NCBI GenBank assembly: GCA_023459355.1 | Contig: JAEWUM010000010.1 | Location: 1 to 31,089 of the forward strand | Source of the DNA: Bacteroidota bacterium | Lineage (GTDB): Bacteria; Bacteroidota; Bacteroidia; Bacteroidales; Paludibacteraceae | Length of the DNA: 31,089 bases | Direction: 5' to 3' | Part shown: positions 9,037 through 17,341 of the stretch, one piece after another | How positions within the stretch are numbered: the stretch's first letter is position 1 | Layout of the letters: the number at the start of each line of letters is the position of its first letter | The notes under the pieces: model-generated | What the model was told of the DNA's origin: nothing | The model's database searches: none | Seen by the model: only the letters and a program-made list of their open reading frames with translations | Translations under genes and position numbers: made by a program

Positions 9037-10680
9037 ATGAAAAAGATTTTATTATTACTTGCTTTGTTTCCGGTATTGATGATGTCTCAAACACCTGCTT
9101 TTTCGGGAGCCGGAGGTGGAGGAATGTACACTACCGGAGGCAGGGGAGGAAAGGTATTATATGTAACATCATTGGCCGATGATGGTTCGGTGGGAACACT
9201 CAGATGGGCTTTGAATCAGACCGGTGCGAGGACCATTCTTTTTAAAGTTTCGGGTGTTATTATCCTTAAAAGCAGATTGAATATATCGAAGGGAGATGTA
9301 ACGATTGCAGGTCAGACAGCTCCGGGTGATGGCATTTGCCTGCGTAATTATGAAATGCAAATCAGTGCAGGTAATGTGATTGTCCGTTTCATGCGTTTCA
9401 GACTGGGCAACGAAATACTCGCCAATGAAAGCGATGCCATTTGGGGCAGATATCAGAATAATATTATTATCGATCATTGCTCCATGAGCTGGAGTATCGA
9501 TGAATGTGCATCTTTTTATTCCAATAATAATTTTACCCTGCAATGGTGTTATGTCACCGAGTCGCTCAACAATGCAGGTCATTCGAAAGGTGCGCATGGT
9601 TACGGAGGCTTGTGGGGAGGGAAAAATGCCAGTTTTCATCACAATCTGATTGCGCATCACGTGAGTCGTAATCCCCGGTTCAATGGCTGGAAACGTTCCG
9701 GACTCAGTTACGAAAACCCGCAGGATGAAGAAAGGGTTGATTTCAGGAATAATGTAATATATAATTGGGGTGACAATAGTTCGTATGGCGGTGAGGCGCT
9801 GGGAAAATATAACATTGTAAACAATTATTTTAAATATGGTCCGGCTACCAAATCAAGTATCAGGTATAAGATTACGCAGGTCGATAAAGATGGTTCTGCT
9901 ACTTATGCCCCGGGGCACGGATCCTATTTTATAAAGGATAATTATGTCTTCGGAAGTCAGAGTGTAACCGATAATAACTGGTCGGGAGTAACTTATGCTT
10001 CCGGTGTTACGCAAACGGTTGCACGGGTTAATGAACCTTTTGCATACTTACCTGTTGCGGAACATACTGCTGAAGTTGCTTTCGAAAAAGTGTTGAGTTA
10101 TGCAGGCGCATCGTTGGTCAGAGATGCTATTGATACAAGAATTGCTGATGAAGTGCGCAATGGCACTGCAACTTTCACCGGTTCGGTTTCAAAACGTCCC
10201 GGTATTATTGATAAACCGTCAGATGTAGGAGGATGGCCTGTATATCAATCGACTACGGCTCCGGATGACTCGGATGGTGACGGGATTCCCGACGGTTGGC
10301 TTGCTGCTAATTATCCGGGAAAAAAGTCAACCGACTTGAACGAACAAGGTTATACTTACCTGGAAGTTTATATCAATAGTTTAGTAGAACATATTGTAGC
10401 ATCCCAGGATTCTGGAACCATTATCTCAAATGTAAAAAATCCGTTGGAAGAAGCTAAAGTACAGATTTCATATCAGTCAGTAACACAGCAATTTATTTTA
10501 ACAGCTGAGCAGAATATCAGTAATTTAAAAGTTTTTGATGTTTCTGGTAGATTACTTGTTAACGAAAAGCCAGCTGATAATCAGTACAAATTGAACCTGA
10601 ATCGGTTTAATAGTGCCGTCTTTATGATTCAGGTTTTGTTGGATGATGGAAGTAAGATAAACCGGAAGTTGGTAAAATGA
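9037..10680 (+). CDS. PL1-family pectate lyase with T9SS sorting tail
   Basis: A secreted Ca-dependent pectate lyase closely related to the gene at 5801. It is 547 residues with a Sec signal peptide (MKKILLLLALFPVLMMS). PL1 signatures are IIIDHCSMSW (Asp146) and HHVSRNPRF (Arg211 as probable catalytic base), plus GAHGYGGLWGGKNASFHHNL shared almost unchanged with its paralogue. A Ca-binding DSDGDGIPDGW motif (about 411-420) follows the helix. The last about 80 residues (LKVFDVSGRLL ... FMIQV ... NRKLVK) form a T9SS type A sorting domain, so it should be exported through the type IX machinery, unlike the lipidated paralogue. Its stop overlaps the next start by 4 nt (ATGA, 10677-10680), implying translational coupling to the methylesterase. 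Confidence 0.92.
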   Translation: MKKILLLLALFPVLMMSQTPAFSGAGGGGMYTTGGRGGKVLYVTSLADDGSVGTLRWALNQTGARTILFKVSGVIILKSRLNISKGDVTIAGQTAPGDGICLRNYEMQISAGNVIVRFMRFRLGNEILANESDAIWGRYQNNIIIDHCSMSWSIDECASFYSNNNFTLQWCYVTESLNNAGHSKGAHGYGGLWGGKNASFHHNLIAHHVSRNPRFNGWKRSGLSYENPQDEERVDFRNNVIYNWGDNSSYGGEALGKYNIVNNYFKYGPATKSSIRYKITQVDKDGSATYAPGHGSYFIKDNYVFGSQSVTDNNWSGVTYASGVTQTVARVNEPFAYLPVAEHTAEVAFEKVLSYAGASLVRDAIDTRIADEVRNGTATFTGSVSKRPGIIDKPSDVGGWPVYQSTTAPDDSDGDGIPDGWLAANYPGKKSTDLNEQGYTYLEVYINSLVEHIVASQDSGTIISNVKNPLEEAKVQISYQSVTQQFILTAEQNISNLKVFDVSGRLLVNEKPADNQYKLNLNRFNSAVFMIQVLLDDGSKINRKLVK

Positions 10681-11630
10681 AACAACTTTACTTAATACTA
10701 TGCATTGTTGCTTTTGTTTTCACGACAAAGGCACAGATACCATCGGATGCTATCATTGTAGATCTTAATGGTACGGGGCATTTTCGCAACGTTCAGCAGG
10801 CAATTGATTCAGTAAGAGCTTATAACCCGGCCGGGAAAGTCACTATTTTCATCAAAAAAGGTTTTTATAAAGAAAAGTTGGAAATTCCCACTCATGTTTG
10901 CAATCTGCACATCATCGGAGAGGACAAGGAAAAAACCATCCTGAACTATGATGACCATGCTTTGATCGATAATATGCGTACATTTAAAACTTATACGCTG
11001 AAAATCAGTGGGAATGATATAGTCATGGAGAACCTGACGGTCGAAAACTCGGCAGCTCCGCTGGCACAGGCTGTGGCATTACATGTGGAAGGTGATCGCA
11101 TCGTATTCAGGAATTGTAGGTTTTTAGGAAATCAGGATACAGTTTATGCCGGTAGGGAGAACTCCCGCCAGTATTTTGAAAACTGTTACGTTGAGGGAAC
11201 CACGGATTTTATTTTCGGTCCCGCCACTGTCTGGTTTGAACAATGTGTGATTTTTTGCAAAAAAAATTCTTACATCACCGCTGCAAATACTCCCCAACAG
11301 GTTCCTTACGGTTTTATTTTCAATAAATGCACGGTTGAACTTGCCGAGGGTGTTGATGCAGTGTATTTAGGTCGTCCGTGGCGTCCTTACGCGATGACTG
11401 TTTTCATACATTGTCATCTTCCCGAAGGCATCGTTCCGGCTGGTTGGGATAACTGGCGAAACCCCGAAAACGAAAAAACTGTGCGTTATGCTGAATACAA
11501 CAATACCGGTCCCGGGGCAATTCGTACAAACCGTGTAGCCTGGTCGCGCGAACTTACTGCAGAAGAACAAAAAATACTCATTTTAAATCAAGTTTTAAAG
11601 GGCTTTGATGATTGGAAACCAGCTGTATAG
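10677..11630 (+). CDS. CE8 pectin methylesterase
   Basis: A carbohydrate esterase that removes methyl esters from homogalacturonan, making it a substrate for pectate lyases. At 317 residues it is a single catalytic domain after a Sec signal peptide ending near TKAQ. All CE8 motifs are present: Q131 in QAVAL, Q153-D154-T in GNQDTVY, D177 in GTTDFIFG, and R233 in LGRPW. Asp154 (acid/base) and Asp177 (nucleophile) match the catalytic pair of plant and Erwinia pectin methylesterases. It has no T9SS tail, so it is probably periplasmic. The ATGA overlap with the upstream PL1 gene couples their translation. It is the last gene before a 145-bp gap with a putative promoter. Confidence 0.95.
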   Translation: MKQLYLILCIVAFVFTTKAQIPSDAIIVDLNGTGHFRNVQQAIDSVRAYNPAGKVTIFIKKGFYKEKLEIPTHVCNLHIIGEDKEKTILNYDDHALIDNMRTFKTYTLKISGNDIVMENLTVENSAAPLAQAVALHVEGDRIVFRNCRFLGNQDTVYAGRENSRQYFENCYVEGTTDFIFGPATVWFEQCVIFCKKNSYITAANTPQQVPYGFIFNKCTVELAEGVDAVYLGRPWRPYAMTVFIHCHLPEGIVPAGWDNWRNPENEKTVRYAEYNNTGPGAIRTNRVAWSRELTAEEQKILILNQVLKGFDDWKPAV

Positions 11631-11663
11631 CTGTTTTTTTTATTTATATAGCAGTTGCTTGAA

Positions 11664-11722
11664 TTTTTACACATTATTAGTCGAATTATCCACATCTTCT
11701 TTTCTATTTCATTGTACTTTAG
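11664..11722 (+). promoter_or_regulatory. Putative promoter with AATTTTTACACA box before first PL9
   Basis: AATTTTTACACA at 11662-11673 is identical to 12 bases of the box before the last gene (28777-28788) and matches 11 of 12 at the susC promoter. A -7-like TACTTTAG (11715-11722; one mismatch to TAnnTTTG) lies 41 bp downstream, rather than the 20 bp seen at the other two sites. The PL9 start codon is at 11776. The box is seen directly; that it drives an internal transcription unit is inference. Confidence 0.4.
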
Positions 11723-11775
11723 CTGTGAAAATATCAATTTATAGTTGTAAAACCTTTAATTTAAAAACAGTTTTC

Positions 11776-14505
11776 ATGAAAAAACAAGTATTCTTTACGT
11801 TCTTGTTGTTGTGTTTTAGTAGCATTACTTTTTCACGCACCCTTTTCGTTTCTACTACCGGAAACGATTCCAATCCGGGGACAGAATCTTCCCCTTATTT
11901 AAACATTCAAAAAGCCATTGATGTGGCTGAACCTGGTGACATTATTTATGTGCGAGGCGGTACTTACATGCTGACCAAAAGAATTAAAATTGAAAAAGCA
12001 GGTAGGGAAGACGCTTATATATCCTTGTTCGGTTACCCGGGTGAAAGGGTAATTATTGACGGAAGCCAGATTGCGGTTACAAATGTCAATGAATTTAAGC
12101 AGGCTCGTTGTATTTATGTCAATCATTTCGGCGATTATTGGCATTTCAAAGATCTCGAATTATGCAATGCCAAAGATAACGGGATGAAACTTGAAGGGAG
12201 CTATTGTATCGTTGAAAGATGTAAATTTTACGGGAATAATGATACCGGGCTTCAGATAGGGATGTACAAGGATTTTTCCATCGAAGAAACCAAGTCATTC
12301 CCGATCTCTGGAGAACCTACTTTTAACCCGGGATACACATATTGTAAATATAACAAAGTTATCAATTGTGATGCCTGGAACAACTACGACAGCAAATCTT
12401 TCAGCGGTTCCGATGATGGTGGTGATGCAGATGGTTTTGCTGCCAAACTTTTCCCCGGTCCGGGAACAGAATTTCATGGTTGTCGGGCCTGGAATAATTC
12501 CGACGATAACTGGGATTTGTACATGGTGTATCATCCCATCGTGATTAACAATTGTTGGGCATGGAATGGAGGAAAAGATTCCAACGGGACTGCCCGTGGT
12601 AATGGTAATGGATTTAAACTCGGTGGTGGAGGTACTTCAGGAGGAGCAGCATTCGCCCAATCGGTTGGAGCACATGTGGTGACTAACAATGTTTCTTTCA
12701 ATAATACCAATAAAGGATTTGACCAGAACAACGCTTATGAAGCCATGTATTTGTTCAATAACGTGGCATGGGGTAGTGCATACAATTATCGTTTCCCTAC
12801 CGTGATTCCTTACGGAACCATGTACATGAGAAACAACATAGGTTTTAAAGCCACAACACTCAATCACGAATTTTTATCAGCGAATAAAGAAGGAGCAAAA
12901 GTTCCCAACACAGCATTCAATAGCTGGACAACCTTCGATGGTTGTGACCCATATAAAGATGGAAATAAAGTGAACAATGTAAATACTTGGGCAAAAGATT
13001 ATACTGCCCAGTTTAAAAATCTGAGTATTGAACTGGCAAAAGCCGATCGTCAGGCTGATGGAAGTCTGCCTGAAAATGATTTTTCCCGTTTGATAGCAAG
13101 CAGTCTCTTTATCAATGCCGGCGAGAATATTGAAAACTTTGTACCGCAGGCACACAGTCCCGGTGGTTTGTCACTACCTTCTGTTTCCATATTGTATAAT
13201 GATGGGCGCGCCGATATGGGAGCATTTGAAACAGGCGATCCGACAACAGCAACGCTGGGATTGATTATAGGAAAAGAAGACCAGTACGTTTATATAGGAA
13301 CTGCTATTCAGAGAACAGTTTATAAATGGGGTGGTGCAGCAACCGATGTGTTGGTAGAAAATTTGCCTGAAGGACTCTTGGCTGAAAAAGATATGAATGC
13401 TAAAACCGTAACGATTACAGGTATTCCGCTTGCTGACGGAACTTATACGATTACCAATGTGGGTGGAACAAATAGCTTGGTCATTAGCGCAGAAATCAAA
13501 GTGTCGTTGGTGGCTCCGGCAAGTTTGCAGCTGACTGCAGGGAAAGCTGCTCAGGAGGTGTTTTATAATAACCCGATTGAAACTCAGGTGTTCACTTGGG
13601 GTGGAGGTGCTTCAGATATTGCATACACAACCCTTCCGGCCGGTTTGCAGGCTGAAAAAGATATGACAGCACAAACGCTTACCATCTCCGGTATTCCAAC
13701 AGCCGATGGAAGTTATACCATCAGCACGGTTGGCGGTATGGAAGGCTCGCAGGTTAACATCAATTGTAACATTACCCGTGTGTTGCCTAACAAGGTGCTC
13801 ACAGGAGGCTGGTATAATATTCAGGATGCCTATGAAAATCTACCGTCAGACTTACAAGATGTTGTTGCTATTCACAATGGAACAAATAGCAGTTATCCTA
13901 CAGTTTGGAACCCAACTTATACTGAAAGTAGTGGAACTGTTCCTGCCGGATGTACTGCCGGAGCAATCAACTTAGAAAGAAGCGGTGGTGCTGTATCGTG
14001 GACAGTTCCAAGTCTTGTGGAACTTAAATCAAATATTCATTTTACCGGTGACAGATCATTGAAAATTGAGTGGACAATCAATGGTGTTACCAAAACATGG
14101 ACATCTGAAACACTGAAAAAACAAACCATGGCTAACTGGGATATGATGCTGGCAATAGGATTAGAGCCTACTCAAAAACCTGTTACAGTAAAATTTATCA
14201 ATACATCTTCATCAGGAGGAATTCGTATGTATGATTTCTATGTGAAGACTTATGATGTTCCTTCTTCTGTTCCTCAAGTTAATCAACCTAAAATATTGCA
14301 TCGTATGTATCAGACAGAAACCACCCTCATCGTATATGCTGAGGATATCACTAAATTGAAGGTGATTGATCTGAAAGGATCTGTTGTGTCACAGTCATTC
14401 ATGTCACAGATAGTAAACATCGGACACTTGAGTAGTGGTGTTTACATGGTGCAAATTGAGGATGTAAAAGGAAATACAACCGTTCAGAAGTTTATCAAAA
14501 GATAA
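11776..14505 (+). CDS. PL9 pectate lyase with two Ig-like repeats, beta-sandwich module and T9SS tail
   Basis: A Ca-dependent lyase of polysaccharide lyase family 9. I start it at ATG 11776 (909 residues), since this gives a typical signal peptide (MKKQVFFTFLLLCFSS); the frame stays open 171 nt upstream, but that extension is hydrophobic non-coding-like sequence overlapping the CE8 stop. The beta-helix (about 20-480) keeps the PL9 site: Ca-binding Asp219, Asp243, Asp244, Asp247 and catalytic Lys281 (GNGNGFKLGG). The Asp spacing equals that of Erwinia Pel9A (209/233/234/237). Then come two about 72-residue Ig-like repeats (about 496-567, 583-655; shared GL.AEKDM.A.T.TI.GIP), an unclassified beta-sandwich module (about 660-835), and a T9SS sorting domain ending KFIKR. 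It is probably surface-attached. Some PL9 members act on rhamnogalacturonan I, so the exact substrate is open. Confidence 0.9.
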   Translation: MKKQVFFTFLLLCFSSITFSRTLFVSTTGNDSNPGTESSPYLNIQKAIDVAEPGDIIYVRGGTYMLTKRIKIEKAGREDAYISLFGYPGERVIIDGSQIAVTNVNEFKQARCIYVNHFGDYWHFKDLELCNAKDNGMKLEGSYCIVERCKFYGNNDTGLQIGMYKDFSIEETKSFPISGEPTFNPGYTYCKYNKVINCDAWNNYDSKSFSGSDDGGDADGFAAKLFPGPGTEFHGCRAWNNSDDNWDLYMVYHPIVINNCWAWNGGKDSNGTARGNGNGFKLGGGGTSGGAAFAQSVGAHVVTNNVSFNNTNKGFDQNNAYEAMYLFNNVAWGSAYNYRFPTVIPYGTMYMRNNIGFKATTLNHEFLSANKEGAKVPNTAFNSWTTFDGCDPYKDGNKVNNVNTWAKDYTAQFKNLSIELAKADRQADGSLPENDFSRLIASSLFINAGENIENFVPQAHSPGGLSLPSVSILYNDGRADMGAFETGDPTTATLGLIIGKEDQYVYIGTAIQRTVYKWGGAATDVLVENLPEGLLAEKDMNAKTVTITGIPLADGTYTITNVGGTNSLVISAEIKVSLVAPASLQLTAGKAAQEVFYNNPIETQVFTWGGGASDIAYTTLPAGLQAEKDMTAQTLTISGIPTADGSYTISTVGGMEGSQVNINCNITRVLPNKVLTGGWYNIQDAYENLPSDLQDVVAIHNGTNSSYPTVWNPTYTESSGTVPAGCTAGAINLERSGGAVSWTVPSLVELKSNIHFTGDRSLKIEWTINGVTKTWTSETLKKQTMANWDMMLAIGLEPTQKPVTVKFINTSSSGGIRMYDFYVKTYDVPSSVPQVNQPKILHRMYQTETTLIVYAEDITKLKVIDLKGSVVSQSFMSQIVNIGHLSSGVYMVQIEDVKGNTTVQKFIKR
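13261..13740 (+). repeat. Two tandem Ig-like protein repeats (coding)
   Basis: Within the PL9 protein, residues about 496-567 (13261-13476) and 583-655 (13522-13740) are homologous copies. Shared positions include a WGG(A/G)A(T/S)D stretch, L(P).GL.AEKDM, and the end I.GIP.ADG(T/S)YTI..VGG. They resemble putative-Ig modules used as spacers or binding domains in secreted Bacteroidetes proteins. A related copy occurs in the last gene of the window (SIAKDTDAKTVTVSGTPT). Confidence 0.75.
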
Positions 14506-14515
14506 TTATCAATTT

Positions 14516-14546
14516 AAGAAGTGATGTCATTCCGGCATCACTTCTT
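14516..14546 (+). terminator. Intergenic stem-loop, possible partial terminator
   Basis: AAGAAGTGATG (14516-14526) pairs perfectly with CATCACTTCTT (14536-14546), an 11-bp stem with a 9-nt loop. Only a short T-run follows inside the 3' arm (CTTTCG), so it may be a weak terminator or an RNA-stability element. It sits just after the PL9 stop (14505) and 20 nt before the next PL9 start (14567). No separate promoter is visible, so read-through to the downstream genes is likely. Confidence 0.55.
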
Positions 14547-14566
14547 TCGATAAACTCTAATATTGT

Positions 14567-17341
14567 ATGAAAAAAATGTTACTTTTTGCCTTTTATATAC
14601 TGGCAACATCTTTACTTGCCGCTCAGACAGTGAGTGTCAATGAAAATTTTGAAACTGGCCTTCCTACCTCTGCACCATCCTCCGAAACAGCTGTAACCTT
14701 AAGTTCAGGTGTTTGGAAAATTAACGGAGCGTATGGCGGGACTGATAATGGAAGTGTGCGCCTGAGGTTTAATACGAATGGTTATGCCATATCACCTGTA
14801 GTGGATAAACCTGTTTCTGTCTCTTTTGATCATCGCGGAAGTGGCGGTGGAAAAGTGCTTACCGTAGCCAAATCGACCGACAATGGAGCTAACTGGACAA
14901 CCATCGGTACTGCAACAGTTAGTTCGGCCTCTGCATATGGTTCAGCTAATTTATCCGTTGGAGAAGCGGGGGCAAAAGGTGTAATTTTACGCTTTACTTG
15001 TTATTCGGCAACCATATTCGTGGATAATGTAAGCATTACATCATCTGATATGGGCGATGAACCTACTCAGCAATCGGTAATTAGCGCCTCCAATATCACC
15101 GGCACATCGTTAAAGATCATTTTTAATAAAGGGAACGGAAACGGACGGTTGCTTGTTTATACAAAAAACACCGCTTCGCAATGGATACCGGAAGATGGAA
15201 CGGTTTATACGAATTTGCCCAAACAATTAGACGATAACCTGATGGCTGTGCATGCCGGTAATGTGGATGAAGTTACTGTGGATGGATTAGAAGCCGGTGA
15301 AACCTATCATTTCGCGGTTTTTGAATATATCAGTGAAAATAATATCCCGAATTACCTGACCTCTTCCGTGGGGCGGTTAGAAGTCAGAACGGCGGAAGTG
15401 CCTTCCATTTCCGTGAATCCTTCGGCAATCAATTTCGGGGCAGTAAAAACAGGAACCTTTTCTAAAAGAAGTTTTACCTTATCAGCAAAATATTTATCTT
15501 TTGCTGAAGAAGGTAGTCTGGTAATTCATGCTCCTACGGGATTTTCAGTTTCAACTTCTTCTGCTGATGGATATAGCTCTTCTGTTACAATTCCTTTGAA
15601 TTCAGCCACACTTTCCGCTACAACCATTTATGTGATGTTTGCTCCTGATGTATTGCAACCTTACAGTGGCATCATAACGCTCTCAGGAGGCACTGCAACA
15701 GCACAACTAACCGTTTCAGGAATTGGTTCGGATACTGATGCTAAAGTATATTACATTTCACCGCAGGGAAATGATGGCAATGAAGGAACCTACGATTCTC
15801 CCTGGTATAATCTCCAGCGGGCAGTGAACATGATGGTTCCGGGCGATACAGTAATTTGTCGTGGTGGAATTTATTATCCTTCCATAAAACAGGATGGAAC
15901 GAAAACCACGGTGAGGCTGAATGCCAAAGGTTCAGCCGATAAATGGTTCACCATCAAGAACTATCCGGGAGAATTTCCGGTGCTGAATTTCAGAGATCAG
16001 CCCAAGAAAGTGAGTGTAAGAGGGATTCAGTTGAATGGGAATTACTGGCACATATATGGTTTGCATATTACCGAGGCCGGCGATAACGGCATTAAGTTAG
16101 AAGGCAGTTACAACCGCATCGAACGTTGTACATTCAGTTATAATGATGACACGGGATTGCAACTCGGGTTCGGTCATAATTTCTCAGATACAGGATTTGG
16201 ATCGTCAAACGATGGTAGTTATTGCGCTTATAATGATATCATTGATTGTGATGCTTATCTCAACTGTGATTCTGATAATTACGGTTCTGATGCCGATGGT
16301 TTTGCCTGCAAAATGCACAATGGAATCGGCAATCGTTTTATCCGTTGTCGCGCCTGGGATAATGCCGATGATGCCTGGGATATGTTCGAAACGGATTACG
16401 CGGTTTATCTCATTGAATGTTGGGCCTGGGGCTCAGGACGTGCATCCAATTTCGGCTGGGTACAGGCATCGGGCTCTTTCCAGGGCAATGGGAATGGCAT
16501 CAAACTGGGAGGAAACGGCACCGGAGGTTCATCTAAGGGTGTCCACGAAGCCTGGAACTGCGTGTCGTTTAACAACAATAAAAGCGGTTCGGTAAAAGGA
16601 TTCGACCAAAACAGTCATGGTGGCGGTGAGAAGATTATCAACTGCTTGGCATTTGGTAATGGTTATGATTTTATGTTTGAACGTTCGGCTTCGAACCGGG
16701 AATATTACAATAATGTGTGTTTCGGGAACATAGAAATTGCTTCAGGTAGTTCGGAGAGTCATAACGCGATGTTATCTTCTTCTACCAAAGCATGGTCAAC
16801 TAACCTGATCAGGGGATTTTCCACTTCGGATTATGTTAGCTTATCTGAAGATGATGCCAAAGCTCCAAGGGGTTCTGATGGCTCTATGCCAAAGAAGTTT
16901 GCCCGCTTGAAATCAGGTAGTACACTTATTGATAAAGGTTTGCCTTACAATATTTCTTTTACAAACGAGTTTCCGTTCTTAGCTCAACCTATCTTTGGTG
17001 TGGCAAGGGATTTGGGACCTTACGAATATGTGGATGATAATGTCTCCTCGGTTCCACAAATCATCATTAATAAAGAAGCGAAACTAAGTCTGGAAATTCT
17101 ACCGAATCCTTGTCACACGGAAGCTGTATTGAAATTCAGCACCGAAGTAGCTGGAGTCGCATCTGTTGAAATCTTTTCCCTGAACGGACAGTTGCGTAAA
17201 AAAGCATATCAGGCGCAGACAGAAAAAGAAATCGAATATTACATCCCTGTAAGGGTTGATGATCTTGAGGCAGGCGCCTACCTCTGTCGTATGCAAATTG
17301 GAAATCAATCGAAAACAGTCAGATTATTAGTAGTAAGATGA
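14567..17341 (+). CDS. Multidomain PL9 lyase with N-terminal accessory modules and T9SS tail
   Basis: A secreted family 9 polysaccharide lyase of 924 residues whose catalytic domain is displaced to the middle. After the signal peptide (MKKMLLFAFYILATSLLAAQ) come a beta-sandwich module (about 22-160; FDHRGSGGG ... IFVDNVSI), a fibronectin-III-like module (about 170-280), and an Ig/ASH-like module (about 285-392; INFGAVKTGT, then MFAPD...YSGIITLSGG). The PL9 helix starts near 396 (VYYISPQGNDGNEGTY). Ca ligands Asp577, Asp601, Asp602, Asp605 and catalytic Lys646 (GNGNGIKLGG) are all present. The C-terminal T9SS domain starts at the typical LPNP motif and ends RLLVVR. The stop overlaps the next start (ATGA, 17338-17341). 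The N-terminal modules are probably for substrate binding or spacing. Confidence 0.9.
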   Translation: MKKMLLFAFYILATSLLAAQTVSVNENFETGLPTSAPSSETAVTLSSGVWKINGAYGGTDNGSVRLRFNTNGYAISPVVDKPVSVSFDHRGSGGGKVLTVAKSTDNGANWTTIGTATVSSASAYGSANLSVGEAGAKGVILRFTCYSATIFVDNVSITSSDMGDEPTQQSVISASNITGTSLKIIFNKGNGNGRLLVYTKNTASQWIPEDGTVYTNLPKQLDDNLMAVHAGNVDEVTVDGLEAGETYHFAVFEYISENNIPNYLTSSVGRLEVRTAEVPSISVNPSAINFGAVKTGTFSKRSFTLSAKYLSFAEEGSLVIHAPTGFSVSTSSADGYSSSVTIPLNSATLSATTIYVMFAPDVLQPYSGIITLSGGTATAQLTVSGIGSDTDAKVYYISPQGNDGNEGTYDSPWYNLQRAVNMMVPGDTVICRGGIYYPSIKQDGTKTTVRLNAKGSADKWFTIKNYPGEFPVLNFRDQPKKVSVRGIQLNGNYWHIYGLHITEAGDNGIKLEGSYNRIERCTFSYNDDTGLQLGFGHNFSDTGFGSSNDGSYCAYNDIIDCDAYLNCDSDNYGSDADGFACKMHNGIGNRFIRCRAWDNADDAWDMFETDYAVYLIECWAWGSGRASNFGWVQASGSFQGNGNGIKLGGNGTGGSSKGVHEAWNCVSFNNNKSGSVKGFDQNSHGGGEKIINCLAFGNGYDFMFERSASNREYYNNVCFGNIEIASGSSESHNAMLSSSTKAWSTNLIRGFSTSDYVSLSEDDAKAPRGSDGSMPKKFARLKSGSTLIDKGLPYNISFTNEFPFLAQPIFGVARDLGPYEYVDDNVSSVPQIIINKEAKLSLEILPNPCHTEAVLKFSTEVAGVASVEIFSLNGQLRKKAYQAQTEKEIEYYIPVRVDDLEAGAYLCRMQIGNQSKTVRLLVVR

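Noticed and set aside
11605..11775. 57-codon N-terminal extension of the first PL9 reading frame
   Set aside because: It overlaps the CE8 stop, covers the putative promoter box, and the residue-58 Met starts a perfect signal peptide.
14558..14565. TAATATTG as a promoter -7 element before the second PL9
   Set aside because: It has a mismatch and lies only 1 nt from the start codon, so it would give a leaderless message.
16143..16595. 150-codon frame within the second PL9
   Set aside because: It is an off-frame shadow of the PL9 catalytic domain, which has complete catalytic residues in its own frame.
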